Positions 33,730 through 44,620 of a stretch of 64,000 nucleotides of DNA are shown in pieces (within the stretch, counting starts at the first letter, position 1; every line of letters starts with the position of its first letter). The DNA lies in contig NC_071354.1 in the NCBI RefSeq assembly GCF_943734655.1, positions 47,732,044 to 47,796,043 of the forward strand. Reading direction: 5' to 3'. A model generated the notes under the pieces. The model saw only the letters and a program-made list of their open reading frames with translations, had not been told where the DNA came from and ran no database searches. The stretch comes from Sabethes cyaneus. Its lineage: Eukaryota; Arthropoda; Insecta; Diptera; Culicidae. The translations under genes were made by a program, and so were the position numbers.

Positions 33730-34679
33730 CTCGAAACCTATAAGACCTACAAAAACATGATCAAAGTCACTCTGCGATTTTGGACTTAAAGTTTTATTTG
33801 ATTCTGAAAGGTCATATCAACCTCTGATCAAGTTGGCGCTAAATCCGTCATATGTAATAATCGCGCACGTACAGTTGTGACATAAATTTAGTGTCTTAGG
33901 TCAAGTCCCATTTAAGTCCAATTTCAAGTCTAATTTTAAGTCCTAATTAAGTTCAAAATATATCCGTATTCATTATATATTCATATTTCTACTAGCGGGT
34001 TGATATAAAAGTATATATATAAAAGTGATCGTGAGTATGCATAGCTCCAGAACGCCTTGACCGATCTCCACCAAACTTGGCACACATATTCCTCGATTTA
34101 AGGTAATCATCAGGGCGGGTTGATAAGTGAAAGGTGTTACGTTTCTCTTGCATTTAAACCGATTGCAGTTATGCAACTGACTTTGAGAAAAGGGGCGGGT
34201 TCCATCGAGGAGGAATATTTGGCCAATAAACCTTTGTTTCGATTCCATTTTAGCGATTTTCATTGAGCAAACCGATGCATAAATCACTACATGACAGAAG
34301 GGAGAACTGACACTGGGAAGGAATTGACGAGGAACGTGAATATGAATGTATGTTCCGCCATAGCTCCGGCACTTCTGGACTGTTCTTCATCAAACGTCGT
34401 TTTTCAAACACATATTTTTTGGCATTATTCTTTTATGCCGGAGGGTTGAGAAAGGAGGAAGACGGTCTCTTACAAGCGGAGAGAAATGTTGAAATGCGTA
34501 AAGGGGTGCGTTTCTCTCGCTTTTGGAACGATAGCAGTTGTATTTGTTGTTTTATTTCTGAAAGGGGGAATAGGGTAGCCATTAAAAAGGGGGAGGTACT
34601 GTACCCGAAAACAACAAAAGTTACTGAAAATTTTCGAAAAATCGATCTGGATTATTGGGAACGACTTTTAGCATGAAAA
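33730..34679. repeat. Non-coding; possible Helitron-like repeat at 33985-34340
   Basis: 33900-33965 is the AAGTCC-type degenerate repeat. From about 34010 the text CATAGCTCCAGAACGCCTTG and CCACCAAACTTGGCACACAT, repeated loosely at 34358, is reminiscent of tandem units in another Helitron-like family. Termini were not found. Confidence 0.3.
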
Positions 34680-34857
34680 CACATCGACTCGAGTGTAAAA
34701 ACTGTCAAGGTATTACACTGCTTAATTCTGCGTATGAGGTGCTAGCGGAGTTCTTCGTCGGCGTACCAAGCTGGTTTTCGTGAGGTCGCTCCACGACGGA
34801 TCAGATGCTTACTCCCAGACAAATCCGGATGAACAACCTGCAGCTTGTGAACTTTAG
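34680..34857 (+). pseudogene. RTE-like LINE RT fragment, 5' piece
   Basis: Encodes CQGITLLNSAYEVLA, AEFFVGVPSWFS and RSTTDQML, the fingers region just upstream of motif A. It is separated from its 3' part by a jockey-type insertion. Confidence 0.65.
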
Positions 34858-35255
34858 TTATTTATTTATTTGCAGTCAATCGTGTGTAGACCGTGATACA
34901 AGCTTAACCTAATGTTATCAATCGATTACATATTCTATTTATGTTTGCTCGTTTCTGCTAGTTTTCTGTTGTTATTGGCTTGAATTACTTATTGTCCTAA
35001 AATATTGCTTCAATTTGGTTTTTTTAATTGTGAAGTCAATAAAATTACAATGTTGGTTGTATAGCACCATCATTTGATTTATGGGCCCGAATTTAGCATA
35101 ATTAGTTCGATAATGATCCGTGGCAAATAGTGTACGAACACGTAAATTTCTAGTAGGTGCGTAAAAATTTAATTTAGATAAGAGTTCGGCAGAGTCAATA
35201 CGTTGTGAGACTATGTCATTAACAAATGAGACCATTGCAAATTCACGACGCGCCT
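34858..35255 (-). mobile_element. 5'-truncated jockey-type LINE
   Basis: The minus strand encodes DIVSQRIDSAELLSKLNFYA, then RNLRVRTLF, HYRTNYAKFGPINQMM and YNQHCNFIDF, matching the C-terminal end of jockey-clade ORF2 proteins as I remember them, followed by a stop and a short 3'UTR. It ends in an AAATAAATAAATAA tail at 34858-34872 (minus orientation). It lies inside the RTE-like LINE, and similar words ACTTTAGTT and CCTTTAATGTT flank it, a possible blurred target duplication. Confidence 0.65.
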
Positions 35256-35935
35256 TTAATGTTTCGATATTTTGCGGATAATGTTGATATCATCGGAAGC
35301 CGTAGAGCAGTGGAAGAGGCCTTTAGGCCCTTTAAATGGGAAGCAACGAAAGTGGCACTTTCGAATTAGATGGTTGCTTGTAAGGAACGTCGGAGTCCAA
35401 ATAGAGTTGGTGCCAAGGTGAAACCGGATGGAGAACGATATGAAGTAGTGGAGGAATTCATATACCTCGGTATCGGTACGCTCGTGACATGTGACAACGA
35501 TGTAAGCCGAGAAGCCGGCTGAAGTCCCGTAGTTTGCAAATTCACACAAAAATGACCCTTTGCAGAACACTAATCCTCTCGGTAGCCTTTTACGGACATG
35601 AATCATGAACGCTGTAGGAAACTGAGAGACGAGTTCTTGGGGTTTTAGGCATAAAATTTTGCGATCTGCACTTGGTGGCAACATGGAAAATGGAGGCGCA
35701 GAATGCCCGACTAAATAGTAGCCAAAACTATTTTCTGAAGAGAACTAAGAAGAGGCCGTCGACTTCGTGGCAGACCCCTTACCCGATGAACGTACGCTTT
35801 CGAGGACGATGCACGTTTAACTGGTGTTCGAGGGAATTGGCTGCACCGACAGTAGTGGTGGACCATAATTCGTTCGGCGCATGGTAGATAACGCATCATC
35901 ACCAGTAAAGTAAAGTAAAGTAAGTATATAACGAC
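35256..35935 (+). pseudogene. RTE-like LINE 3' part with (GTAAA)n tail
   Basis: Reads FADNVDIIGSRRAVEE (motif B region, broken), then GERYEVVEEFIYLGIGTL, VTCDNDVSRE, and a degraded C-terminus with HLVATWKMEAQNARLN. It ends with AAAGTAAAGTAAAGTAAG at about 35905-35925. A simple-repeat tail of this kind is characteristic of the RTE group, which is why I use that label for the related fragments. Confidence 0.7.
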
Positions 35936-37019
35936 AGTCTTTCCAATAGACATAGGAAATAGTAGAAGAAAGTAATGAAACTCTTGGTGTTTTACAGTAT
36001 CTCCTGGGCGGGATAAGACTTAAGTGGAGAGAGCAAAAAATTAGATAATGGGAAGGTTATTGAAGGACTTAAAATCAGTTTGCACAAGAACAAGTCCAAT
36101 TTCAGTTTTAATTTCATGTCCTAGTTCAAGACCAGCTCCAAATCTAATTTAATTCCAATTTCAAGCAAAATTCCAAATTCTGATTTAGGTTTGATTCCAT
36201 GGCTAATTTCAAGTAAAATTTCATGGCTAGTTTCAAAGGCAATTTGAAGTCCGGTAAAACTGTAAGTCTAAATTAGTTCAACTTCAAAATTAATTTAAAT
36301 CCCATTTTAGTCCGATTTCATGATCGATGTCAAACCTGACTTCAAGTCCAAACCAAACTGTAATTTTATGGCCAATTTGAACTATGATTCTATCCAATTG
36401 CACCCTGATATTCGAAGTCTTCAACCTGATCAGCCGATATTTTTATGATAAGTAAAAATAGATGTGCAATCCTACGAGGCTATTTGATCTTTCTCCGATC
36501 AAAACATGCTTGTCAAAGGTCGGGTGCCTCATCTTCTGTTAATGTTTAGAAGCATAGAGTTTTCTTCATTTTATTTTATTGTGAACCTTTATGTGTAATA
36601 TAAGAAACATTTCAATAGCAGTATGCATGTTTAATCCAAATTAAATGTACTTCAGTACATGACACAGTAATAAGAGTTAATTATTTACAAAAAATATGCC
36701 AATAGAATTGTTTGATAAAACCATTATTGCACTATTTACTAGAAGGGTATACCTTTCAAGTGAATTTAAGAGCTTGTTGGTAGCTGTCATTAAAAAAATA
36801 ATCTTGGAAAAAAGTGTCTTACTGTAAACAACTTTCCCCTTTAATTTACAATAGAAATTGTCTTTGGTAATTTGTTTACTTCAGTTACAAAGTCAAAAAA
36901 CTGTTATAAACGTATAACTAAATTATGCACATCCGTTTGCAACTTGAACAAACCTAACCGAACTAGCTTTTCGCCGCATTCGAACAAAATACCCATAACC
37001 CATGCTTTTCAGTTCAATG
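35936..37019. repeat. Degenerate AAGTCC-type repeat and AT-rich DNA
   Basis: 36070-36370 is the longest block of the degenerate TTCAAGTCCAATTT repeat in the window. After about 36400 the DNA is AT-rich without recognised features. Confidence 0.5.
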
Positions 37020-38000
37020 ATATCCGTTTAATCACTCCGGCGGCGCTGAGCGCGAAATCTGCTTGTCGCGACACGAAGGGCTTTACCGAACGGACCCCGC
37101 GTCGAACGAACCGCTACTGCCGCGAGCCGTTCGCGAACAAATTCCGATGAATACTTGATCGCTTTATATCCTACATACTCTATAGTCTGATGGGGACGAT
37201 GGTATGACGATGAGAGAGAGAGCGAGAGAGGTGAGGGAAATGCACAGCGCTGGCTGTGCCGCGACAGGAGCAGCAAGCGAATGATGGCAATGACGATGAT
37301 AACTCGCATCGGGTGACTGTGGCACGGTCGACGGGGCGGTAGTGGCGACAAGGGGCACTGGCAGGCAGCAGGCACTGCAAGAGCGACGATAACAACAGAA
37401 ATAATAACGATGTTTGCTGTGTCGAGGTTTCCAAGTAGAGCCGTATTTTTCTCGTTCAGCATTTGCGCGTTTCCGCCATTCTAGCGCGGCGCACGAGTCT
37501 CGTATGCGCCGGTATCCGAAATGTACCAGGCGGCCAGAGCACACAGAAGGTGCCAGTACCAGTACGGAGTCGGTTAGCGATCGGGGCCCAGTCGGGCGGT
37601 CGGTCGGTGTCAGTCGCGTATCAGATGTCTCCACTCTCCGATTTTCTCTGCTATCACTCTGTCTCTTTCCGATGATGGTTGGTTAAAGGCACGCGCCTGC
37701 GATAGTTCCGCGCCAGCTGCCGGTACCCAGCCACCCACACCTCTCCCGGGCTGTACAGCCGCCGCGGCCCCAGGTGGTGATCGTCACTGTTTGTGTACAC
37801 CGCCACCGACCGTCGTCGTCGTCGTCGTAGCATCGATGACGAAAGTGCGCGCACGTCGTCCACCGACCGTCCCGGTTTACCGTTCCGCGCTGTTGATGGT
37901 GTTCGAGACCATCCGCTACCCGCTGCACTTGACACGCGTGGTGACGGCGAGTCAATTGCAGGTGTTACCGATAGAAATTATGTCGATGCTTTAGGTATTT
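37020..38000. promoter_or_regulatory. GC/CpG-rich unique island
   Basis: GC content is clearly above background. There are CpG-rich words, a GAGAGAGAGAGCGAGAGAG tract at 37212-37230, a (CGT)n tract at 37811-37831 and TCAGTC-like initiator words near 37607-37613 on the plus strand. Several overlapping frames of 70-156 codons are open on both strands, which is expected from composition; none shows a domain. Best read as a promoter, untranslated first exon or enhancer; orientation unknown. Confidence 0.4.
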
Positions 38001-39148
38001 AGGTACAGAAAATATTCCCAAAAGTTCAGCACATCATTGATAATAAACCTACAATATACCATGTTTGGTACGGTTTTTAGTTGTATTTTTTTAGAATCAC
38101 GACATTTGATGAATTAATTATAACAAAACGATTGTCAGAGTATTCGATATTTACGTGTTTAGTTGAGTCGCAATTAGCCAAGTAAAATAATAGTGATTGA
38201 ATAGATTATAAATAAACACCTAGATTGCGTGCCTCAAGGGTAAACTCTCGGCCCTATTTTTTTAGATGGTAACCTTCAACATCATTTTTAATTTGCTTAA
38301 AAACACTATTGCCACACAAACAATATTCTTCGCTGGATAAATGTGTGATTAACGAACTAAATGGCAGATCGAAAAGACAACAGAATATTAGACTTCCTGA
38401 TGATAAACTGGCCGGCGGTGTAATAGGATAACACACCCGACTGGAGATTAAGCGTTGTGGGTTCAAGTTCCCTCCTATTAACTCCTATTGATAATTCGAA
38501 CTGCATGTAGTTTAATCAAGAGTTTAAATGTGGACGCGTAAAATAAACGGAACGGAAACCTTAACGGGAAATTAGCCAGCCAGTAGCTTTTCGTCGGAGA
38601 GCCCAATTTCGGAAGCAGGTTTTGGACCCAAAAGCAGCGGGGTTCTGTTTATAGAAATGTATTCACTGCATTCTTTTTGCCAATCTGAACACAGCGAATA
38701 TATTTTCAAGAACAGAACTTTTGCTTCAAACGTAAAAACTGCTTTTGAAATTTGTAGAATTGATGACGACTAATTTCACTTATCAAGTAGTAGGACTATC
38801 AAAAACAAACAAGTAGACAACTTGTTAAATCCATAAATGCTACAGAACAACACGGTTTAATGAAAACACGCTCTCCTTTGCTATGCTACGTCTCGACTCT
38901 TGTGGATAAAATAGTAAAACGATAATAAATCGTTGCGTAAGTCGATATTGCTAGAGTTTTTGACAAATTTGCACACATTCTCGCGGTCGAGAAGCTCAAA
39001 AAATAGGATTACCAAAATGGATAACACAATGGATCAGCACATGACTACTGAACTGCTGACAGGGTTAGTCTTTCACAGTTTTCTACTCTTCAAAACAATC
39101 ATTCATGAATTGCAGAGCTGAATGATTGTTCGAATTTCGACAAACCTG
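38001..39148. other. AT-rich DNA with a tRNA-like relic
   Basis: At 38410-38480 the plus strand has GGTGTAATAGGATAACACAC (A-box-like) and GGGTTCAAGTTCC (B box) about 40 bases apart. This is probably a tRNA-derived SINE head, not a functional tRNA, since acceptor-stem ends do not pair. Otherwise nothing recognised. Confidence 0.35.
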
Positions 39149-39670
39149 TCAGTCAATTTTGTTGCTCATGAATGAGATTTCTAAGCAAGGGTAGGGAGAG
39201 AGCAGTTTATTTGGAATAATTGATAGCCAGAGTAATAGGGATAGAAATTCTAATAAACTAGGGCCAAATAACAAAAAAATTGTCGTAACATAAAATAGAG
39301 CAGGACCGAAGCTACTTCCTTGCGGCACATCGAAGGAATCCAAAAACCTTTTCAATTTTCTTAAATCATCTTCAGCTGGGATTCGTAAATAATTTAGGCG
39401 AAGCTTACGAGCTTGTGAAGTCGACTTATATAGATTAATATTAATTTTCAAAATAATTTGGACAATTGAAACAGTCGTTAGCAGGTAGCTGCAGAACGCA
39501 TGAGTTGTTCCATTATTGAAACACAAACGTAAAAACAGACGTTTCTTTGGAGTTTTTAACCACCGTCGAAGATTTTGTGGAAAACTTTTTTTGATAATAA
39601 TTTTCCTAGATTGCTGAAAAAAAATTTCCAGCATTTTCATACCAAAATATTTGTTTAACGATGTCACCAA
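39149..39670 (-). pseudogene. Jockey-type RT relic
   Basis: An open stretch includes FLDSFDVPQGSSFGPALFYV, the conserved VPQGS-x-LGPLLF segment, followed by the LLFGPSLLEFLSLL region where the YADD box would be expected but is not intact. Upstream residues are not conserved. A single-domain relic of a jockey-clade LINE. Confidence 0.5.
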
Positions 39671-39914
39671 GCATCAAGAGATATGAGCTTTTAAATCAAG
39701 TAATTTAAAGGAAACTGAATTGTGATAGGAATTGACTGTATAAAAACCGTGAAAACCTCTTTCCAGATATTTTTCCTCGGGAGGAATGCTTAAATTATCA
39801 TGAGTTTTTACTGAGGAAAGTTAGAGTCTTTGAACAGAATGGGACAAGACGTGAAACGGAAAGAGCGTAAAGTTGGGTAAGGGAAGGTCATTGAAACAAC
39901 GTTTATTAAAGTAT

Positions 39915-40075
39915 GTGCATCTCCCAGTTGGCCTCGAGGTAAGACGCTGGTCTAATAAGCCAGTCGTCGTATGTTCGAATCTCGGCTGGGAGAGGCTGTT
40001 AGAGTCAATAGGATCGTAGCACTGACCCCGCACTGTCCTGTATTCTAACAGCTGGTTACGAAGTCTGTCGTATAA
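39915..40075 (+). mobile_element. tRNA-derived SINE (second family)
   Basis: CAGTTGGCCTCGAGGTAAGA gives an A-box-like start and GTATGTTCGAATCTCGGCTG the B box. The body runs AGAGTCAATAGGATCGTAGC to CGCACTGTCCTGTATTCTAA. Other copies of this family lie on the minus strand at 29935-30095, 47655-47740, 51545-51605 and 52405-52560. Confidence 0.65.
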
Positions 40076-40359
40076 TAACAGAAGGTCAAATTTCGATAAC
40101 GGAATTAGCACCCAGGCTTTGCTTTGCACCGTTCCTCTTTACCCTAGCTGTAAGACCCGCTGATTGAACCAAGCTGTAGTGGAAGCCAATTATAACTGGA
40201 TTCGAACTCAACTTCTCCTCCCAGGGCCCTGTGGATCGCAGGTATTGATGCACCTTTGAACCACAGCGAACTGGTTAAAAGGGAGACTCCATAAACCCCC
40301 TTAATAAGCGTGCGACGTATTGAAATTTTCAAACTCTTCCAATTATTTTCAGACACAAA

Positions 40360-40600
40360 TTGTCTTGGACGTTGAGGACGTTGAGTTAAATCTTGGACGT
40401 AAAACGACAGAATGTAAATTCAAATTTTGGACTTAAAAATAGAGGACGTTAATCCAAATTTAGAACGGAAAACGAGAGGTCGTTAATTCAAATTTTGGAC
40501 GTAAACCGAGAGGACGTTAATTCAAATTTTGGACGTAAAAAAGAGGACGTTAATTCAAGTTTTCGACGCAAAACCTAAAAAGGTGGACGTAAAAAGAAAT
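40360..40600. repeat. Minisatellite, block 1 (about 36-bp unit)
   Basis: Five to six degenerate tandem units built on GAGGACGTTAATTCAAATTT followed by TGGACGTAAAA. A second block of the same unit lies at 41320-41535. Confidence 0.75.
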
Positions 40601-41319
40601 CAATTACAAATCAATGTAATTAAATACCTGACCTCATTAAAGGTCAAAACAAAACACAAAATTGGTCTGTTCTACGTCGTTTGGTTCAAGAGTTATGAAT
40701 TTATAAAATAAGCGATGTGCACACGGAAATCGGAAAATTTCTATTCAAGTTTTCTGGACAAATATGAGAGCTCAAAATATCATTTTCGTTCAAAGTCCAT
40801 GAACTATGATGCCTGCGGGGTAAAATTTCAAAAAATTCTAGGTTCTTTTGGCCTACGTTGTACGATTTTAAAAATACCCATTAAATAGGTCAGGGTCCTT
40901 AGCCACTCCCTTGCGGCACGCCGAAAGAATGCGGATTTCTCAAAAATTTTGCTCAGGTTTGGATCGCAGGGTATTGGAATTTTAGGAAGTTTTGAATACG
41001 AACACAGGTTATGGACCTCATTTCCCACAAAACTTCAAAGAATATTTACCAATTTTCCCCGAAGTCGCTTGCTATGAAAGTTTATAACGTGGAGAGGAAA
41101 ATTGAGCTTTCAATAAAAAGTGCGTAGATTCCGAAATTCGCGTAAAAAATGGACACCTAGATTCTGAAATTCGCGTAAATACTAACATAGGCGTAAAAAC
41201 GGCCATTTAAATGTATTTTGAAGCAACTAGTACTTAAAATAGGCAGTACACCCAAGCCTCGTTTTACGTGCACTATTGGGGGGATGTAAAAAAATCGGTC
41301 GTAAAAAAAGGGGACGTTA
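40601..41319. repeat. AT-rich spacer with jockey relic and small tandem repeat
   Basis: At 40890-40960 the minus strand reads HSFGVPQGSG, another jockey RT relic. At 41105-41215 the words GATTCTGAAATTCGCGTAAA and GGCGTAAAAA recur in tandem. No gene. Confidence 0.4.
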
Positions 41320-41535
41320 ATTCGAATTCTGAAAGTAAAAAAAGACTTTATTTCTAATTTCCTGAAATTACCTAATGGTATTTGACAAGGACGTTAATTC
41401 AAATTTGTGACGTAAAAAAAGAAGACGTTAACTCAAATTTTGGATGTAAGACGAGAGAACGTTAACTCAAATTAGGGGCGTAAAAAAGAGGACGGTAATT
41501 CAAATTTCGGACGTAGAAAAGTTAACGTGAAGCGA
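41320..41535. repeat. Minisatellite, block 2
   Basis: Same GACGTTAATTCAAATTT / GGACGTAAAA unit as at 40360-40600, here more diverged and ending in AACGTGAAGCG. Confidence 0.7.
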
Positions 41536-41605
41536 ATGGATGTGAAAAGAGATTCTTGTTGAATTGAATAAGTAATTTGATTTGAATTGCTTACTGTCTG
41601 TTTAT

Positions 41606-42659
41606 TCTATACCTATAAAAATAGATTTCCGTCTGTCTGTCTGTCCGTAAGTTCCTCTTAGAATGAAAAACTACTGAACCGATCGAAAACTTGCACGAGG
41701 GGATTTCGGGGCCAGGGTAGGTTCTTATGATGGTTAGAGACCCCTCCCCTCACTAAGAGGGGGGGGGGGCGGCCATACAACTAAAACACAAATTTCTGTC
41801 TGTCTGCCCGTATGTTCTTTATAGAATACAAAACTACTGAACCGATCGGCGTGAAAATTTGCGTGTAGTGGGTTTTGGGGCCGTGGAAGGTTCTTATGAT
41901 GGTTAGAGAACCCTCCCTCCACTAAGAGAGGGCTACCATACGAATGAAATACAAATTTCTGCATAACTCGAGAACTAACCAAGCAAATGGAACCAAATTT
42001 GGCATGTGGTTGTTTCAGGAGACAAGAATTTTTTCTATGGTGAATTGAGACCCCTCCCCTCTTTAGAAGGGAAATTATGGCCCCTCCCTCATTCAAGAGA
42101 GGGGGCTTCCATACAAATGAAATACAAATTTCCTCATAACTCGAGAACTAATTAAGCAAATGGAATCAAATTTGGCATGCGGAGGGTTTTGGAGGCGCCG
42201 GCCACTGCGCAGGCAACTCGCCCGCAGAAATCACTTTTATCTAGGTTTATTTATCTTCCTAGGTCTACTGACCTCTATTACTTTCCTTCAATTGGGTCCG
42301 AACGAGCGACAGCGAGTAAGGAGAGGATGACTCCTGCGAAATGGTACTTTCCACGAAAATATTTTCCGTGAAATGGAACATCCCGCGTAAGGTTTTTCGC
42401 GAAATGGTATTCCGCGAAACCCTATATTCCGCGTTATGGTCAACCGAGAAGTAGTGTTCCGCAAAATGGTATTAGGCGAAGTGTTACATAATCATGACGA
42501 ATATTTTAATGCTATCCGCTTTATTTTATCACGCTAACCACCCATGAACTGCTCAGAAATTTGCAAAACTCGAGATTGTGGCAAAGGTCATCCGAGATTC
42601 ACGATTTATGTACAACACAGTTTAATTGGTGGCAATTCGATTTTTTTCGGGTCAGCTAT
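41606..42659 (+). mobile_element. Helitron-like non-autonomous element
   Basis: Starts TCTATACCTATAAAAATAGA and ends GGGTCAGCTAT, one base off the CTAG end of the better copy at 53247-54674. Inside are a leader with GTCTGTCTGTCTG and CTACTGAACCGATCG, several diverged 140-170-bp units, and a 3' domain with CGCGAAATGGTATTCCGCG-type words (about 42340-42480). No Rep/helicase frame, so it would depend on an autonomous partner. Confidence 0.65.
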
Positions 42660-43900
42660 TATACGTATAAGATTTCTTCTTAACTAATAATTCTATAGGA
42701 AATTATAATTTGGACGGCTGGCTGGATATGGACTAAAGGAATCACGGATCCAAGGCAAATTTTTCAATTTTCATTAACCTCGCATAATTTAAAGTTTCAT
42801 AACATGGAAAGAAAAATTGTGGGTCCAACAATATTTATGGTTCTAATGTAATCTAATTCTATACTAACGCAGCCAATTCTTGAAAGCATTCTGGAACTTC
42901 TTGTAAAAGGCCAGGCCAAACTGCGCATCATGTGCTGCAGACAGATTTCCAAGCAATTCAGTGGAACCAGAAATGATATCTATTTCCATTTAACTCCTTG
43001 AAATCAATGGGAAGGAAGAAAGCGTGGACCTCCCGTACCAAACGCTTCCCGCATAGATAATGTTTTTCACAGTCGATGGGAGTGTAGACATATATCCCAT
43101 CAACTAATCTCGAAAGCAACCAATTCCTAATGCGAAGGGAACAACGTTAAGGGACATCATGAACAACAATAGTCCTAAGTTACTGCCCTGCAGTACACCG
43201 CATTTGCTTGTAAAGCAAATTTTGAACCAAGTTAAACACGAAATAGTTAGTCACGGAAAATCGAGCAATTGCGGAAACAATAACGACCAAAAGAAATAAA
43301 ATGGAAAAAACTTTCGAAGTTGGATCTACCGCGGAAATCCAAATTTTCTCGCCAAAAATTCCACCCTTGAAACACCGCTTGCTGGTGAAAAGGCAAATCC
43401 GTCCGTGCAGCCAACTGCACTGACCGAATATGGCTTGTATCAGGACGGTTTAGAGTCTCTCTATGCTTAAGCTGCCATAATGAGGTCGGGGTTTTGTCAA
43501 TTTGATTCGAAAAAAAGTAGTAACAAGAAAAATACATATAAAATGTAAAAGATATGAAACGTTACACTTTTTTGCACACATCATTTTGCTGGCTTTATTA
43601 ACCCTACCTTCAAGAGTAAAGTTTTGTTTGCACGAGGCAGCCAGCACCGGCGGGAGGTGATTTCGGACTGGGCGCTGTTAGTACGAGAACCGAATGGTAC
43701 TCTACAGTAGAATGTGTGTAACGAGACACAGTTAAAGTAGATCGAAATGATTCCTACCTGCAACGATGATGCTATGGCATAGCAGGGCATGGGCAAATGA
43801 ACGTGGATGGATGCTTGAAACTTTATTCATTAGAAATTTCGTCAAAGCAATGCGGCTTCTCATGTCATCTGTAAATGAAATCCCAATTATCTGGATGTTG
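42660..43900. other. AT-rich DNA with a jockey RT relic
   Basis: At about 43070-43220 the minus strand reads VLQGSNLGLLLFMMSLNVVP, a jockey-clade PQGSNLGPLLF remnant. Elsewhere nothing is recognised. Confidence 0.4.
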
Positions 43901-44620
43901 AATAAACTTCAGTCGGTCGCATTTTCCGAAAACGTCCGACAACTTCGACAACTCATTCGTCACCTACTGCTGGTAGGTCCCGACCGTAGCAAAACAGCAC
44001 AGTGTTAGTGAAACCATCGGTGAGAACGAATCAGGCGTCCAGAATCGACAGAAGGCAGTTCTGCTTTGCGTCTTCTCGGCGGCGGCGGTGGTCGGTGTCA
44101 GGCGCGCTGTGTGTGCCCTGCATGCGCACTGCAACGTTGCCTCTGCTGTTCTATTTTCTTCTCACCGAAAAGCGTTCTCCTCATAACAGCAAATTTTACA
44201 CTCCCCGAAAAGCTGGCAGCCAGCAGCCTGCGGAAACTGGACCAGCTTTCAACGGAACACGACGAACAGTGCAGTCACGTGACGGCTCGTACGTATCCTG
44301 CCGCCTCCTGCCAGTGTCCTCCCAGTGAGTGGTCGGCCATGTGAGCTGTTTTGTGTTCAGGAAACATCGACGATCAGCAACAAGATTGCAACCAAAGCGG
44401 GCCGTCCGTGTTTGTGTGCACACATATCGGAATCGATTTTCGATCGTTGAACCAGCAAAAGAAGACATCGACGAAGCCTCGCCGAGGAAAACTGTTGATC
44501 CACGTGTGCAGGATGGCTTTCTGCGAAAGTGTATGGGTGAGCGCACAAGGCACAAACTAGGAGGCTAGCGGAACCGACGACGATAACGACGGGAGGAATG
44601 TAGAATTAATTAAAGCTAGG
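43901..44620. promoter_or_regulatory. GC-rich unique island
   Basis: GC- and CpG-rich block with GGCGGCGGCGGTGG (44081-44094) and open frames of 60-119 codons in several phases on both strands, none with a recognisable domain. Similar in character to 37020-38000. Candidate promoter, 5' exon or enhancer in the inferred mam intron. Confidence 0.35.

Noticed and set aside
37028..37955. Several 84-156-codon frames in the GC-rich island
   Set aside because: Open in many phases on both strands at once, as GC-rich DNA tends to be; no recognisable domain or consistent splice sites.
38410..38480. A possible functional tRNA gene
   Set aside because: A- and B-box-like words are present but the acceptor-stem ends do not pair; better explained as a tRNA-derived SINE relic.
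40360..41535. A CRISPR-like array
   Set aside because: Units are degenerate, contiguous and lack unique spacers; this is a eukaryotic minisatellite.
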